A stretch of 64,000 nucleotides of DNA. It comes from JAHEFT01 sp963766195 (lineage in GTDB: Bacteria; Pseudomonadota; Gammaproteobacteria; Xanthomonadales; SZUA-36). Positions within the stretch are counted from its first letter, which is position 1. The number at the start of each line of letters is the position of its first letter. Below, in pieces: positions 35,815-44,626 of the stretch. The DNA is taken from the NCBI GenBank assembly GCA_963766195.1, contig CAVXYY010000008.1, positions 170,806 to 234,805 of the forward strand. Direction: 5' to 3'. Both the position numbers and the translations under genes were made by a program. The notes under the pieces were generated by a model, which did no database searches, was not told where the DNA came from, and saw only the letters and a program-made list of their open reading frames with translations.

Positions 35815-36812
35815 TGGGTATCAGGCGTAACAGTTTCACGGCCGGCTCCTTTCTCCTGCTCATGGTGATGATGCTGGGAGCATGCGGTACCACCCCTAAA
35901 CAGGATCTCGCGTTGCAACAGGTGCGCGCCCAGCTGGATGATCTGCAGGCCAATCAGGAACTGGCCGGGTACGCCCCGCTGGCGCTCGCTGAGGCGGAGC
36001 GCAGCTTGCGGCAGGCGGAAACATTTTCCGGCGACGACACCCAGCGGATACACCTGGTCTACATGGCCGATCGCAGAATCCAGGTTGCCCGTGCCATAGC
36101 GCAGAACGCGCAATTGGAAGCGGAATATCAGACACTGGGTGAAGAACGCAACGCGATGCTGGTCAAGGCCAGCAAGGCCGAGGCCGAGCGGGCGCGGGCC
36201 GAGGCTGAACAGGCGCGGATGATTTCCCAGGCAACGGCCGAAGACGCCGAGCGGGCTCGCCAGGAGGCCCTCGAAGCGCAGCAGCGCGAAGCCGCCTCGG
36301 CACGCGACGCGGAGCAGGCTCAAAAAGAGGCGCAGCAGGCCAAGGCGCTGGCCGCTTCGAGTGTGACCGAAGCCCAGTTGGCGCGGCGCGAGGCTGACCT
36401 GGCGATGGAACAGGCGGATACGCTGCGCAGGCAGCTTGAAAATCTCCAGCTGCGCCAGACGGAAAGCGGCGTCGTGGTGACCCTGGGTGACGTGCTGTTC
36501 GAAAGTGGGCAGACACAATTGCTGAATGAGGCAATGGCCAGCCTGGTAGAAGTGGTCGATCTGTTACAGAGCGAGCCTGGCAAGAAAATTCGCATCGAGG
36601 GTCATACCGATTCGACCGGCGACGCCGAAACCAACCTTGAAATTTCCGCGCTACGAGCCAATTCAGTACTCGAGGCCCTGGTCTCGCTGGGTGTTGACCG
36701 CAGCCGTTTTACGGTGGCCGGCATGGGCGAGGATTTTCCCATCGCGAGCAATGAGACGGAAGAAGGGCGGCGCCAGAATCGCCGTGTGGATGTCATCCTG
36801 CTGGATGAATAG
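35814..36812 (+). CDS. OmpA-family lipoprotein with DUF4398 and coiled-coil segment
   Basis: The 332-residue protein starts with a lipoprotein signal (LLLMVMMLGACGTT, Cys24). A DUF4398 hairpin (LAGYAPLALAEAERSLRQAE) follows, then a highly charged Ala/Glu/Gln coiled coil of about 120 residues. The C-terminal OmpA domain has DVLFESGQTQLLNEA and IEGHTDSTGD, with ALRANSVLEALVSLGV and a basic RRQNRRVDVILLDE end. OmpA domains bind peptidoglycan through an Asp and an Arg present in these motifs. The protein likely tethers the outer membrane to the wall. Its partner lipoprotein lies directly upstream. Confidence 0.88.
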   Translation: MGIRRNSFTAGSFLLLMVMMLGACGTTPKQDLALQQVRAQLDDLQANQELAGYAPLALAEAERSLRQAETFSGDDTQRIHLVYMADRRIQVARAIAQNAQLEAEYQTLGEERNAMLVKASKAEAERARAEAEQARMISQATAEDAERARQEALEAQQREAASARDAEQAQKEAQQAKALAASSVTEAQLARREADLAMEQADTLRRQLENLQLRQTESGVVVTLGDVLFESGQTQLLNEAMASLVEVVDLLQSEPGKKIRIEGHTDSTGDAETNLEISALRANSVLEALVSLGVDRSRFTVAGMGEDFPIASNETEEGRRQNRRVDVILLDE

Positions 36813-37059
36813 TCTGTTGTCGCTGCCCCTTGCTGTCAGCAGATATTTGCGCTAGATTTAACCCAGAAACATGGTTTTTTTCAGCAAAAACGGAGTTCGC
36901 GGATAATGGCTTACCAGGCTGGCGTCCGTCGCGTGTCACCTGCCAAGCCTCGTTCCAGTTCTTCAGATCACATCATTCATATTTTCGACCAGGCGCGATT
37001 TCCGGCAAATGCCGGGGCGCATGGTCGACTGTTTCGTTACTTCAAACCGGAGGATTCCT
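36813..37059. other. Intergenic region before ydcH-like gene
   Basis: I see no gene in these 247 bp. No clear terminator for the OmpA-type gene is present. GGAGGA at 37049-37054 is the ribosome-binding site of the next gene. Confidence 0.4.
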
Positions 37060-37275
37060 ATGTTCGAACACCACCAGGAAGAAATGGAAAAACTGATGAA
37101 AGAAAACGAAGATTTTCTTCGAATCTATAATCGTCATCAGGAACTGGATAAAAAAGTAACCGCTGCCGAGATTGGCACGGCTCCCATGGAAGACCTCGCC
37201 CTGAACAAGTTGAAAAAGGAAAAACTCCGGGCCAAAGACCAACTGGCCCGTATCATGAATGAAGCCCGGTCCTGA
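37060..37275 (+). CDS. YdcH/DUF465 family small coiled-coil protein
   Basis: The 71-residue protein is fully charged and helical (EEMEKLMKENEDFLRIYNRHQELDKK then LNKLKKEKLRAKDQLARIM), the pattern of DUF465/YdcH proteins. These proteins form short antiparallel coiled coils; their function is unknown. The start at 37060 is chosen because GGAGGA sits seven bases upstream; the frame opens 17 codons earlier without such a signal. A terminator directly follows, so the gene is probably monocistronic. Confidence 0.85.
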   Translation: MFEHHQEEMEKLMKENEDFLRIYNRHQELDKKVTAAEIGTAPMEDLALNKLKKEKLRAKDQLARIMNEARS

Positions 37276-37297
37276 CCGGGAACAGAAAACCGAATAG

Positions 37298-37330
37298 CGG
37301 CCGGGCACGAAAACCCGGCCGTTTCTTTTT
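37298..37330 (+). terminator. Rho-independent terminator after ydcH-like gene
   Basis: CGGCCGGG (37298-37305) and CCCGGCCG (37314-37321) form a perfect eight-pair stem around CACGAAAA, followed by TTTCTTTTT. Confidence 0.88.
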
Positions 37331-37371
37331 GGAATCAGATATTCCCTGAACATACCTGTCGAGACGCGGTG

Positions 37372-38745
37372 ATGCCTGTATACAACAATGTCCTGGAATT
37401 GATCGGCCAGACGCCGGTCGTGCGGATTAACCACCTGGATACCGGACCCTGTGAGCTGTTCATCAAGCTCGAGAGCCAGAATCCTGGAGGGTCGATCAAG
37501 GACCGGATCGGCCTGAAAATGATCGAAGACGCGGAAGCCGCGGGCAGAATCAGCCCCGGTTCAACGCTGGTGGAAGGCACGGCGGGTAATACCGGCCTTG
37601 GCCTGGCGCTGGTCGCGGCGCAGAAAGGCTATCGCCTGATCCTGGTGATACCGGACAAGATGAGCCGGGAAAAGATTTCCAACCTCAAGGCCATGGGGGC
37701 CGAGGTCGTTCTGACCCGTTCGGATGTCGCCAAGGGTCACCCGGAATACTACCAGGACCTGGCGAAACGGATTGCGTCCGAACACGACGATGCTTTTTTC
37801 ATTAACCAGTTCAGCAATCCCTCGAACCCGCAGGCGCACGAAGAGCTAACCGGTCCGGAAATATGGGAACAAATGGACGGCGACCTGGATGCGATTGTCC
37901 TCGGCGTCGGGTCCAGCGGCACCGTGACCGGGCTGTCGAGATATTTCGCCCGCACGGCGCCCGCGCTCGAACTGGTGCTGGCGGACCCCGAGGGTTCCAT
38001 CCTTGCCGAGTACATCAACCAGGGAACCCTGGCGACCAAAAGCGGCAGCTGGATGGTCGAGGGAATCGGTGAAGATTTCCTGCCCACGATCAGCGATTTT
38101 ACCCGTGTCAGTAAAGCGTACTGCATCAGCGACAGGGAAAGCTTCCTGGCCGGGAGAGAGTTGTTGACCCGCGAGGGAATTCTGGGGGGGTCGTCCACCG
38201 GAACATTGCTGGCGGCGGCGCTGCGATATTGCCGGGAACAGACCGAACCCAGGCGGGTGCTGACTTTCGCCTGCGACACGGGAAATCGCTACCTGTCAAA
38301 AATGTACAACGACTTCTGGATGCGGGACCAGGGCTTCATGGACGTGGAAAACCATGGCGACCTGAGGGACCTGATTGCGCGACCTTACCAGTCTCACGAC
38401 ACGGTAACGATCGGGCCGGATGAACCGCTGGCCAATGCTTACAAGCGCATGAAACTTTACGACGTGTCGCAGTTGCCGGTCATTGAAAACGGCTTGCTGG
38501 TGGGGATTCTTGACGAATCCGACCTGCTGCTCGCCGTCGCCGAAGATGCCCATCGATTCGACGACATCGTCCGTGACGCGATGGAAACCGACCTGACCGA
38601 GATTGACGTGCACGCCCCGGTCGAGGACCTGCTGCCGATTTTCAATCGTGACTTCGTCGCGATCGTCAAGGACGGACCGCAGTTTCTTGGCCTGATTACA
38701 CGCGTGGACCTGTTGAATTACCTGCGAAGAAAGGCGGACCGTTAA
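37372..38745 (+). CDS. Cystathionine beta-synthase
   Basis: This PLP enzyme condenses serine (or O-acetylserine) with homocysteine to cystathionine. The N-terminal fold-type II domain has the PLP lysine in NPGGSIKDRIG (residue about 43), EGTAGNTGLGLALVAA and GVGSSGTVTG. A regulatory C-terminal pair of CBS domains follows (YDVSQLPVIENGLLVGILDESDLL and HAPVEDLLPIFNRDFVAIV), as in true cystathionine beta-synthases and unlike most cysteine synthases. Length is about 457 residues. The last base of its stop is shared with the start region of the gamma-lyase gene, giving reverse transsulfuration. Two adjacent ATG codons (37369 or 37372) are possible starts. Confidence 0.92.
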   Translation: MPVYNNVLELIGQTPVVRINHLDTGPCELFIKLESQNPGGSIKDRIGLKMIEDAEAAGRISPGSTLVEGTAGNTGLGLALVAAQKGYRLILVIPDKMSREKISNLKAMGAEVVLTRSDVAKGHPEYYQDLAKRIASEHDDAFFINQFSNPSNPQAHEELTGPEIWEQMDGDLDAIVLGVGSSGTVTGLSRYFARTAPALELVLADPEGSILAEYINQGTLATKSGSWMVEGIGEDFLPTISDFTRVSKAYCISDRESFLAGRELLTREGILGGSSTGTLLAAALRYCREQTEPRRVLTFACDTGNRYLSKMYNDFWMRDQGFMDVENHGDLRDLIARPYQSHDTVTIGPDEPLANAYKRMKLYDVSQLPVIENGLLVGILDESDLLLAVAEDAHRFDDIVRDAMETDLTEIDVHAPVEDLLPIFNRDFVAIVKDGPQFLGLITRVDLLNYLRRKADR

Positions 38746-39911
38746 TGAGTGATCAGAAAGGTAAAGGCCATAAACTGGCGACACGGGCCATTCACGCAGG
38801 CCAAAAGCCGGACCCGTCGACCGGCGCGATCATGACCCCGATCTTCGCGACGTCCACCTATGTTCAGCGAAGCCCGGGCGATCACCAGGGCTGGGAGTAT
38901 TCGCGCAGTCACAATCCGACGCGTGACGCCTATGAGAAATGCATTGCGGACCTGGAAAGCGGTATCCGGGGTTTCGCGTTCTCGTCCGGCATGGCGGCTA
39001 CGGCCACGCTGCTCGAACTGCTGGATTCCGGCGCTCACGTCGTGGCCGGTGATGACCTGTACGGAGGTACTTTCCGGCTGTTTCACCGGGTCAGGGAAAG
39101 GTCGTCGAAACTGCGGTTTTCATTTGCCCGGCTGGAGGACATAGACAGTTTACGGGCGGCCATGCGGCCGGATACACGCCTGGTTTGGGTAGAGACACCG
39201 ACCAACCCGATGCTGAAAATCGTGGACATCGCCGCGGCGGCAGAAATTGCCCATGAGCACGGCGCACTTCTCGTGGTGGACAACACCTTTGCCAGTCCGA
39301 TGCTGCAACGGCCCCTGGAGCTTGGCGCCGACATCGTGATGCATTCTGCAACCAAGTTCCTGAACGGCCATTCCGACATGGTGGGTGGAGTCGCGGTTGT
39401 CCGCGATGATCCGGAACTGGCTGAAAGACTCTGGTTCCTGCTCAATTCAGCCGGGGCGATCCAGGGCCCTTTCGACAGTTTCCTGGTGTTGCGGGGACTC
39501 AAAACCCTGGCCCTGAGGATGAAAGCCCACTGCGCCAATGCGTTGAAAATTGCCCGGTGGTTGTCCGAACACCCCGCAATCGAACGCGTGATCTACCCGG
39601 GGCTGGAGAACCACCCCCAACACCAACTGGCAATGCGCCAGATGAGCGGGCAGGGCGGCGGCATCATCAGTATCGACATTCGGGGCGGGCTGGAAAAATC
39701 GCGCCAGGTACTGGAGCGCTGCAAGCTGTTCGCGCTGGCGGAAAGCCTGGGGGGTGTCGAGAGCCTGATCAACCACCCGGCCATCATGACGCATGCATCA
39801 GTGCCTGAGGATATCCGGGCCCGGCTCGGTATCAGCGATACGCTGGTCCGCCTGTCGGTGGGCGTGGAGGATGTCGACGACCTGATTGGCGATCTGGATC
39901 AAGCCCTGTAG
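38745..39911 (+). CDS. Cystathionine gamma-lyase / gamma-synthase family PLP enzyme
   Basis: The 388-residue fold-type I enzyme has the PLP lysine K204 in MHSATKFLNGHSD. YSRSHNPTRDAYE, FSSGMAATATLLELL, DDLYGGTFRLF, VETPTNPMLKIVDI and AESLGGVESLINHPAIMTH are all typical of the Cys/Met metabolism family. With cystathionine beta-synthase directly upstream, it most likely cleaves cystathionine to cysteine, 2-oxobutyrate and ammonia; gamma-synthase activity cannot be excluded by sequence. The TAG stop belongs to REP element C. Confidence 0.9.
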   Translation: MSDQKGKGHKLATRAIHAGQKPDPSTGAIMTPIFATSTYVQRSPGDHQGWEYSRSHNPTRDAYEKCIADLESGIRGFAFSSGMAATATLLELLDSGAHVVAGDDLYGGTFRLFHRVRERSSKLRFSFARLEDIDSLRAAMRPDTRLVWVETPTNPMLKIVDIAAAAEIAHEHGALLVVDNTFASPMLQRPLELGADIVMHSATKFLNGHSDMVGGVAVVRDDPELAERLWFLLNSAGAIQGPFDSFLVLRGLKTLALRMKAHCANALKIARWLSEHPAIERVIYPGLENHPQHQLAMRQMSGQGGGIISIDIRGGLEKSRQVLERCKLFALAESLGGVESLINHPAIMTHASVPEDIRARLGISDTLVRLSVGVEDVDDLIGDLDQAL

Positions 39912-39946
39912 GAGCGAATTCATTCGCGATTAAAATCGCTCCTACA
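39907..39946. repeat. REP-type element C, 11-bp arms
   Basis: TGTAGGAGCGA (39907-39917) pairs with TCGCTCCTACA (39936-39946), with ATTCATTCGCGATTAAAA between. The left TAG is the stop codon of the gamma-lyase gene and the right TAG, on the minus strand, is the stop codon of the chorismatase gene. It can also fold as a hairpin between the two convergent genes. Confidence 0.92.
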
Positions 39947-40949
39947 ATTTTGTGCGCTGCAGGCTGACGATGCCGTCGATCTCGGTCAGCAGGTTTTCCC
40001 TGCAAATGTCGCCTTCCAGGTAAATCCTTGGTATCTCCGCCGGAGCCTCGGCCTCCAGGGTCTGCCGGATCAGGTCGAGGTCGCTGCGGTTACGGATGTA
40101 CACCTTGAGCAAACCCTGGTTGTCGAGTTGCGCGTAGGAGTCGCCGGTCAGGCGGTAACCCTCCTCCAACAGACTTTGCACATTCCGCAGTGATTCGCTC
40201 AGCTGGTTTGCGACCTGGTTTTCGTGGTGGGTCTGGTGTCCCACCACGCTGGCGGTCCCCGAAATCAGGAACTGCTGCGAGCCGTTCAGCCGCAGGATCG
40301 TGCCGCGGGAAAACAGCGGGCTGCGCGGACCGTATTGCCGGGGATAGCGCCAGGCGCTGACCTGGCGCGGGTTTTCAACATCCAGACCGGGCAGGGCCGC
40401 GGCCAGGAAATAGACCTGCAGGGCCGGTTCATCACCCGGGGATCCGATCGCCGTGGCGGCCGGCAGGGGCGGGCGGTCACCCGGATCGATCAGCACCGCG
40501 TCTGCTCGCCCAAGGCAGAATTGCCGGTAGAGTTCTTCGTCCCCGACCCCCTGGTTGATACCGGGAATATAATTCCAGATTTTCAGCGGCCACTGGTGCG
40601 GCGACTGCTGCAGGTAGGTCTGCAGGATATCGTAGGCCAGCCGGCTGGATTCGCGCATTGCGCCGGTTTCCCGGAGGTCCAGGGCAATATGCCCCATGGT
40701 CAGTTGCTCGCCCTGGGCAAAACGCAAACGGTCCCAGTTGCCGGTCTTGATCGGGCCTGCGCAACGCCACACTTCCACCATGCCGGGGCTTCCCAGTTGC
40801 TTCAGCGCTACCGGTACGTGCCGGGGATCGGTCGATTCAAGCGGAGAGCGCCCGAATTCGAACACCGCGAGCACGTCCTCACCGTCGTTCAGCCAGTGTT
40901 CGACGGGCTCCTGCTGGTAGGAGGCGCGCAGAGTGGGTAGCTTGCTCAT
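39942..40949 (-). CDS. Chorismatase (FkbO/Hyg5/XanB2 family)
   Basis: The 335-residue protein resembles chorismatases, which hydrolyse chorismate to a dihydroxy-dienoate or to 3-/4-hydroxybenzoate. Visible features are PLKIWNYIPGINQGVGDEELYRQFC in the first half, RQYGPRSPLFSRGTIL, and the family hallmark FLISGTASVVGHQTHHENQV with a C-terminal DLDLIRQTLEAEAPAEIPRIYLEGDICRENLLTEIDGI. In Xanthomonas the relative XanB2 supplies hydroxybenzoates for the pigment xanthomonadin, ubiquinone and a signal molecule. No pigment cluster is seen in this window. Its stop codon lies in REP element C and it is 12 bp downstream of the acetoacetyl-CoA synthetase gene. Confidence 0.8.
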   Translation of the reverse strand: MSKLPTLRASYQQEPVEHWLNDGEDVLAVFEFGRSPLESTDPRHVPVALKQLGSPGMVEVWRCAGPIKTGNWDRLRFAQGEQLTMGHIALDLRETGAMRESSRLAYDILQTYLQQSPHQWPLKIWNYIPGINQGVGDEELYRQFCLGRADAVLIDPGDRPPLPAATAIGSPGDEPALQVYFLAAALPGLDVENPRQVSAWRYPRQYGPRSPLFSRGTILRLNGSQQFLISGTASVVGHQTHHENQVANQLSESLRNVQSLLEEGYRLTGDSYAQLDNQGLLKVYIRNRSDLDLIRQTLEAEAPAEIPRIYLEGDICRENLLTEIDGIVSLQRTKL

Positions 40950-40961
40950 GGCACGATCGAT

Positions 40962-42911
40962 TCAGCTCTGCAGTTCGGGAAGGTCTTGGAACAGCTGCAA
41001 CGCCGCGGGATTTGCCAGTGCATCAAGGTTGCTCACTGCGTGGCCATGCACGACGTTGCGGACAGCCAGTTCGACGATTTTGCCGCTGATGGTACGGGGA
41101 ATGTCCGCCACCTGGATTATTTTTGCCGGCACATGGCGCGGCGTTGTATTCCGCCGGATCGTTGTCCGGATCTTTTCCCGCAGCGCCTCGTCGAGTTCAA
41201 TCCCTTCGCGAAGCTTCACGAATAACACCACCCGTTCATCGTTTTCCCATTCCTGTCCGATGCAGAGGCTTTCCAGTACTTCATCGAGACATTCAACCTG
41301 GCGGTAAATTTCAGAGGTTCCGATTCGAACTCCGCCGGGATTGAGCGTGGCGTCAGAGCGTCCCTCGATCACATAACCGCCGTGTTCGGTCAGTGCAACA
41401 AAATCACCGTGTGCCCAGATTCCGGGAAACTTCTCAAAATAGGCCGCATGGTAGCGGCTGCCATCGGGGTCGCCCCAGAAACAAACCGGCATCGCCGGAA
41501 ACGGCCGGGTGCAGCAAAGTTCGCCGGTTTCGCCGACGTCGGCCGTGCTGCCGTCGTCGCGAAGGATTTCCACCGCCATGCCCAGGGCCGCGCACTGCAG
41601 CTCACCGGGCCAGACCGGAAGGATGGGGCAGCCCGACATGAAACAGGAAACGATATCGGTCCCGCCGGCAATCGAGGAAAGACAGAGATTCTGCTTTATT
41701 TCCCGGTAAACGTAATTAAAGCTCTCCGGCGCGAGCGGCGAACCGGTTGACAGCAGGGTCACCAGCGAATTGAGCTGGTGTGAGGCGCGCGGCTGCAAGC
41801 CGGCTTTCTCCCAGGATGCAATGGTCTTGGCGCCGGTTCCAAACACCGAGATCCCGGTTTCATCGATCAGGTCGAACATCGCCTGCGGTCCCGGGTAAAA
41901 AGGGGAGCCTTCATACAGCACCATGGTTGAACCGACCGCCAGGCTGCTGACCATCCAGTTCCACATCATCCAACCGCAGGTCGTGAAGTAGCAGAGGCGG
42001 TCCGAGCGCCTCAGGTTGATGTGAAGGACCAGTTCCTTGAGGTGCTGGATCAGCGTGCCGCCGGCGCCATGGGTAATGCACTTGGGTACGCCGGTTGTGC
42101 CGGACGAGTACAGAATGTAAACCGGGTGGTCGAATGGAAGCTGTTCAAACACGATTTCGGTGGCGGTGTTATCCGTGAAATCGCTGAACCAGGTCGCGCC
42201 CGGAACCTTGTCTATCCGCGCTTCAGGCTTGACGTAAGGCACCACCACGGTCTGCTCGATCGAGGTAATCGACTGGACGATGCCACGGACTTTTTCCAGG
42301 CAGTCATGGGTTTTTCCGTTATAGGTGTAAGCGGCGGCGCAGAACAGAATTTTTGGCTGAATCTGGCCCAGGCGGTCGACCACTCCTTCGATGCCGAAAT
42401 CCGGTGAGCAGGACGACCAGATCGCGCCGATGCTGGTCGTGGCCAGCATCGCGATAACGGTCTCCGGAAGGTTGGGCATGTAACCGGCAACCCGGTCGCC
42501 CTGATCAACCCCGGCCGCCCGCAACGCCGCGGCTGTTCGCGCAACTGCCGAGTACAGTTCATTGAAAGTGTATTCGGCGGATTCACCGGTTTCAGATCTG
42601 AAAACAATGGCAGGATGGTCGCCGCGGTGCCGCAAAAGGTTCTCGGCGAAATTCAGGCGGGCATCGGGAAACCAGCTTGCGCCGGGCATCCGCTGGCCGT
42701 TTTCAAGGACGGTCTTTCCGGGAGTTCCGATGATTCCGCAGAAATCCCAAACAGCCCGCCAGAATTCGGCCGGGTTTTCTATCGAAAAACGATGCAGATC
42801 CCGGTACGTGTAAATACCGGGATCCAGTTCGTTTCGCGCCAGGTCGATAAACCTGCGAATGTTAGCGGTCTGGCGGCGTACCGGCCCGGGTGACCATAGC
42901 GGTTCAGTCAT
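40962..42911 (-). CDS. Acetoacetyl-CoA synthetase
   Basis: This 649-residue ANL-superfamily enzyme activates acetoacetate to acetoacetyl-CoA with ATP. Features: an N-terminal ACAS-type domain (YTYRDLHRFSIENPAEFWRAVWDFC), the phosphate loop YSSGTTGVPKCITHG, TTCGWMMWNWMVSSL, GGTDIVSCF, and the C-terminal RSDATLNPGGVRIGTSEIY and KIIQVADIPRTISGKIVELAV, with the catalytic Lys. The acetoacetate made by fumarylacetoacetase (34 kb) is a likely substrate, so this gene probably completes tyrosine use. It is followed closely by the ETF genes on the same strand. Confidence 0.92.
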   Translation of the reverse strand: MTEPLWSPGPVRRQTANIRRFIDLARNELDPGIYTYRDLHRFSIENPAEFWRAVWDFCGIIGTPGKTVLENGQRMPGASWFPDARLNFAENLLRHRGDHPAIVFRSETGESAEYTFNELYSAVARTAAALRAAGVDQGDRVAGYMPNLPETVIAMLATTSIGAIWSSCSPDFGIEGVVDRLGQIQPKILFCAAAYTYNGKTHDCLEKVRGIVQSITSIEQTVVVPYVKPEARIDKVPGATWFSDFTDNTATEIVFEQLPFDHPVYILYSSGTTGVPKCITHGAGGTLIQHLKELVLHINLRRSDRLCYFTTCGWMMWNWMVSSLAVGSTMVLYEGSPFYPGPQAMFDLIDETGISVFGTGAKTIASWEKAGLQPRASHQLNSLVTLLSTGSPLAPESFNYVYREIKQNLCLSSIAGGTDIVSCFMSGCPILPVWPGELQCAALGMAVEILRDDGSTADVGETGELCCTRPFPAMPVCFWGDPDGSRYHAAYFEKFPGIWAHGDFVALTEHGGYVIEGRSDATLNPGGVRIGTSEIYRQVECLDEVLESLCIGQEWENDERVVLFVKLREGIELDEALREKIRTTIRRNTTPRHVPAKIIQVADIPRTISGKIVELAVRNVVHGHAVSNLDALANPAALQLFQDLPELQS

Positions 42912-42916
42912 CGCGT

Positions 42917-43856
42917 TCAGCCCAGCAGTTTTTCCAGTTCAGGGATAACGCTGAACAGGTCTCCGGCCAGGCCGATGTCTGCAATTTCAAAAATGGGCGC
43001 TTCGCTGTCCTTGTTCACCGCAACGATCGTGCCGGCGTCCTTGATGCCGGTAACGTGCTGGATGGCGCCTGAAATTCCGAACGCGAGGTAGAGGTCGGGG
43101 GCGATGATCTTGCCGGTTTGTCCGACCTGCATGTCGTTGGGGCAGTAACCGGCATCCACCGCGGCGCGCGAGGCTCCGACCCCTGCGCCCAGCTTGTCCG
43201 CCAACGAATAGATCAGTCCGAAATTTTCCTCGCTGCCCAGGGCCCGTCCGCCGGAGACGACCTTTGAAGCACTCTGCAGATCCGGGCGCTCGCTGCCGCC
43301 GGCCGACAGTCCTACATAGCGCGTGTGTTCACAGGCACTGCTGCTGGCTGGCACGTTGTTCGAGGGTTGCGCTACCCGAGTTGCCGGCGGCTTTCCAACT
43401 GGCCACCCTGGCGGTCGCTATCACTTTGGCGCCCGCGACCGTTTCCACGTCAACGATTGCGTTACCCGCGTAAATCGGACGTTTGAACGAAGCCGGACCA
43501 TGCACTTCCATCACGTCACTGACCTGGTTGACACCGGCCAGTGCCGCAATGCGTGGCATCAGGTCGCGTCCCATCGTGGTCGAGGGGCCCAGCACGTGGC
43601 TGTAGTCCGCGGCCAGGCTGAGCGCTTCAACAGCCCAGTTGGCTGCGAGTGGAGCGGCCAGGTGCGCTGCGTTCACGGCAATGACCTTGCTGACGGAATC
43701 CAGCGTGGCCGCCTGTGCGGCGATCGCGTCGATGCCGTCTCCAAACACGGCGATATCGATCTCACCACCGATCGCCTGTGCGCAGCTGACCACCTTGGCG
43801 GTGCTGGTGTTCAGTGTTTCGCCGTCGTGCTCGGCAATGATCAGGATTTTGCTCAT
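42917..43856 (-). CDS. etfA: Electron transfer flavoprotein alpha subunit (one frameshift)
   Basis: EtfA holds FAD and passes electrons from acyl-CoA dehydrogenases to ETF-ubiquinone oxidoreductase. The N-terminus MSKILIIAEHDGETLN is typical. The FAD domain near the end (VSGGRALGSEENFGLIYSLADKLGAGVGASRAAVDAGY, VGQTGKIIAPDLYLAFGISGAIQH) is also complete but lies in another frame. The break is near 43,335-43,350, in a CAG-rich run (QQQ in one frame, SSS in the other). Length across it is about 313 residues, as expected. It overlaps the etfB stop by four bases. Confidence 0.94.
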
Positions 43857-44599
43857 ATCAACCCCCTGTTCTTCAGTTCCTGGACCAGCTGGGCGGCATC
43901 TTCAACCATGATGCCCTTCTGGCGTTGTGGTGGCGGTGCGAAATGATGGACGTTCAGGTCGCCTTCAACGGCGACACCCAGTTCATCGAGCGGGATGACA
44001 TCCAGCGGCTTGCGCTTGGCTTTCATGATGTCGGGCAGCTTGACGAAGCGGGGCTCGTTCATGCGCAGGTCCACCGAGATAACGGCAGGCAGGTCGACCT
44101 CGATCGTTTCCAGGCCGGCGTCAACTTCGCGGGTAACCGTTGCGGTGCTTCCGTTCAGCACCATTTTGGATGCGAACGTGGCTTGCGGGCGGTCCCACAG
44201 GGCCGCGAGCATCTGGGCGGTCTGGCTGTTGTCATCGTCGATCGCCTGCTTGCCGAGGATCACCAGGCCGGGCTGTTCGCGTTCGATGATCTTGAGAAAG
44301 GCCCGGGCAACGCTCAGGGGTTGCAGCGGTCCGGAAGTCTTGATCTGGATGGCCCGGTCTGCGCCCATCGCCAGCCCGGTGCGCAGCTGCTGCTGGCACT
44401 CGTCGCCGCCGGCCGAAACCACGATCACCTCTTCGGCATTGCCGGCCTCCCTGATGCGCAAGGCTTCTTCCAGCGCAATTTCATCGAAGGGGTTTACACT
44501 CATTTTGACGCCGTCGGTATCGACACCGCTGCCGTCGGGAAGTACGCGTACACGGACGTTGTAGTCAACCACGCGTTTTATGCCAACCAGTATTTTCAT
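43853..44599 (-). CDS. etfB: Electron transfer flavoprotein beta subunit
   Basis: The EtfB partner binds AMP and docks to dehydrogenases. The protein of about 248 residues starts MKILVGIKRVVDYNVRVRV and contains NPFDEIALEEALRIRE and the AMP/recognition segments VSAGGDECQQQLRTGLAMGADRAI and LVILGKQAIDDDNSQTAQMLAALW. The late VDLPAVISVDLRMNEPRFVKLPDIMKAKRKP is the family signature. The start at 44599 is preferred over 44617 because MKILVG is the canonical beginning. It overlaps etfA. Confidence 0.96.
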   Translation of the reverse strand: MKILVGIKRVVDYNVRVRVLPDGSGVDTDGVKMSVNPFDEIALEEALRIREAGNAEEVIVVSAGGDECQQQLRTGLAMGADRAIQIKTSGPLQPLSVARAFLKIIEREQPGLVILGKQAIDDDNSQTAQMLAALWDRPQATFASKMVLNGSTATVTREVDAGLETIEVDLPAVISVDLRMNEPRFVKLPDIMKAKRKPLDVIPLDELGVAVEGDLNVHHFAPPPQRQKGIMVEDAAQLVQELKNRGLI

Positions 44600-44626
44600 C
44601 GGCTTTCCTGTCTCCATTTTCAGTGT

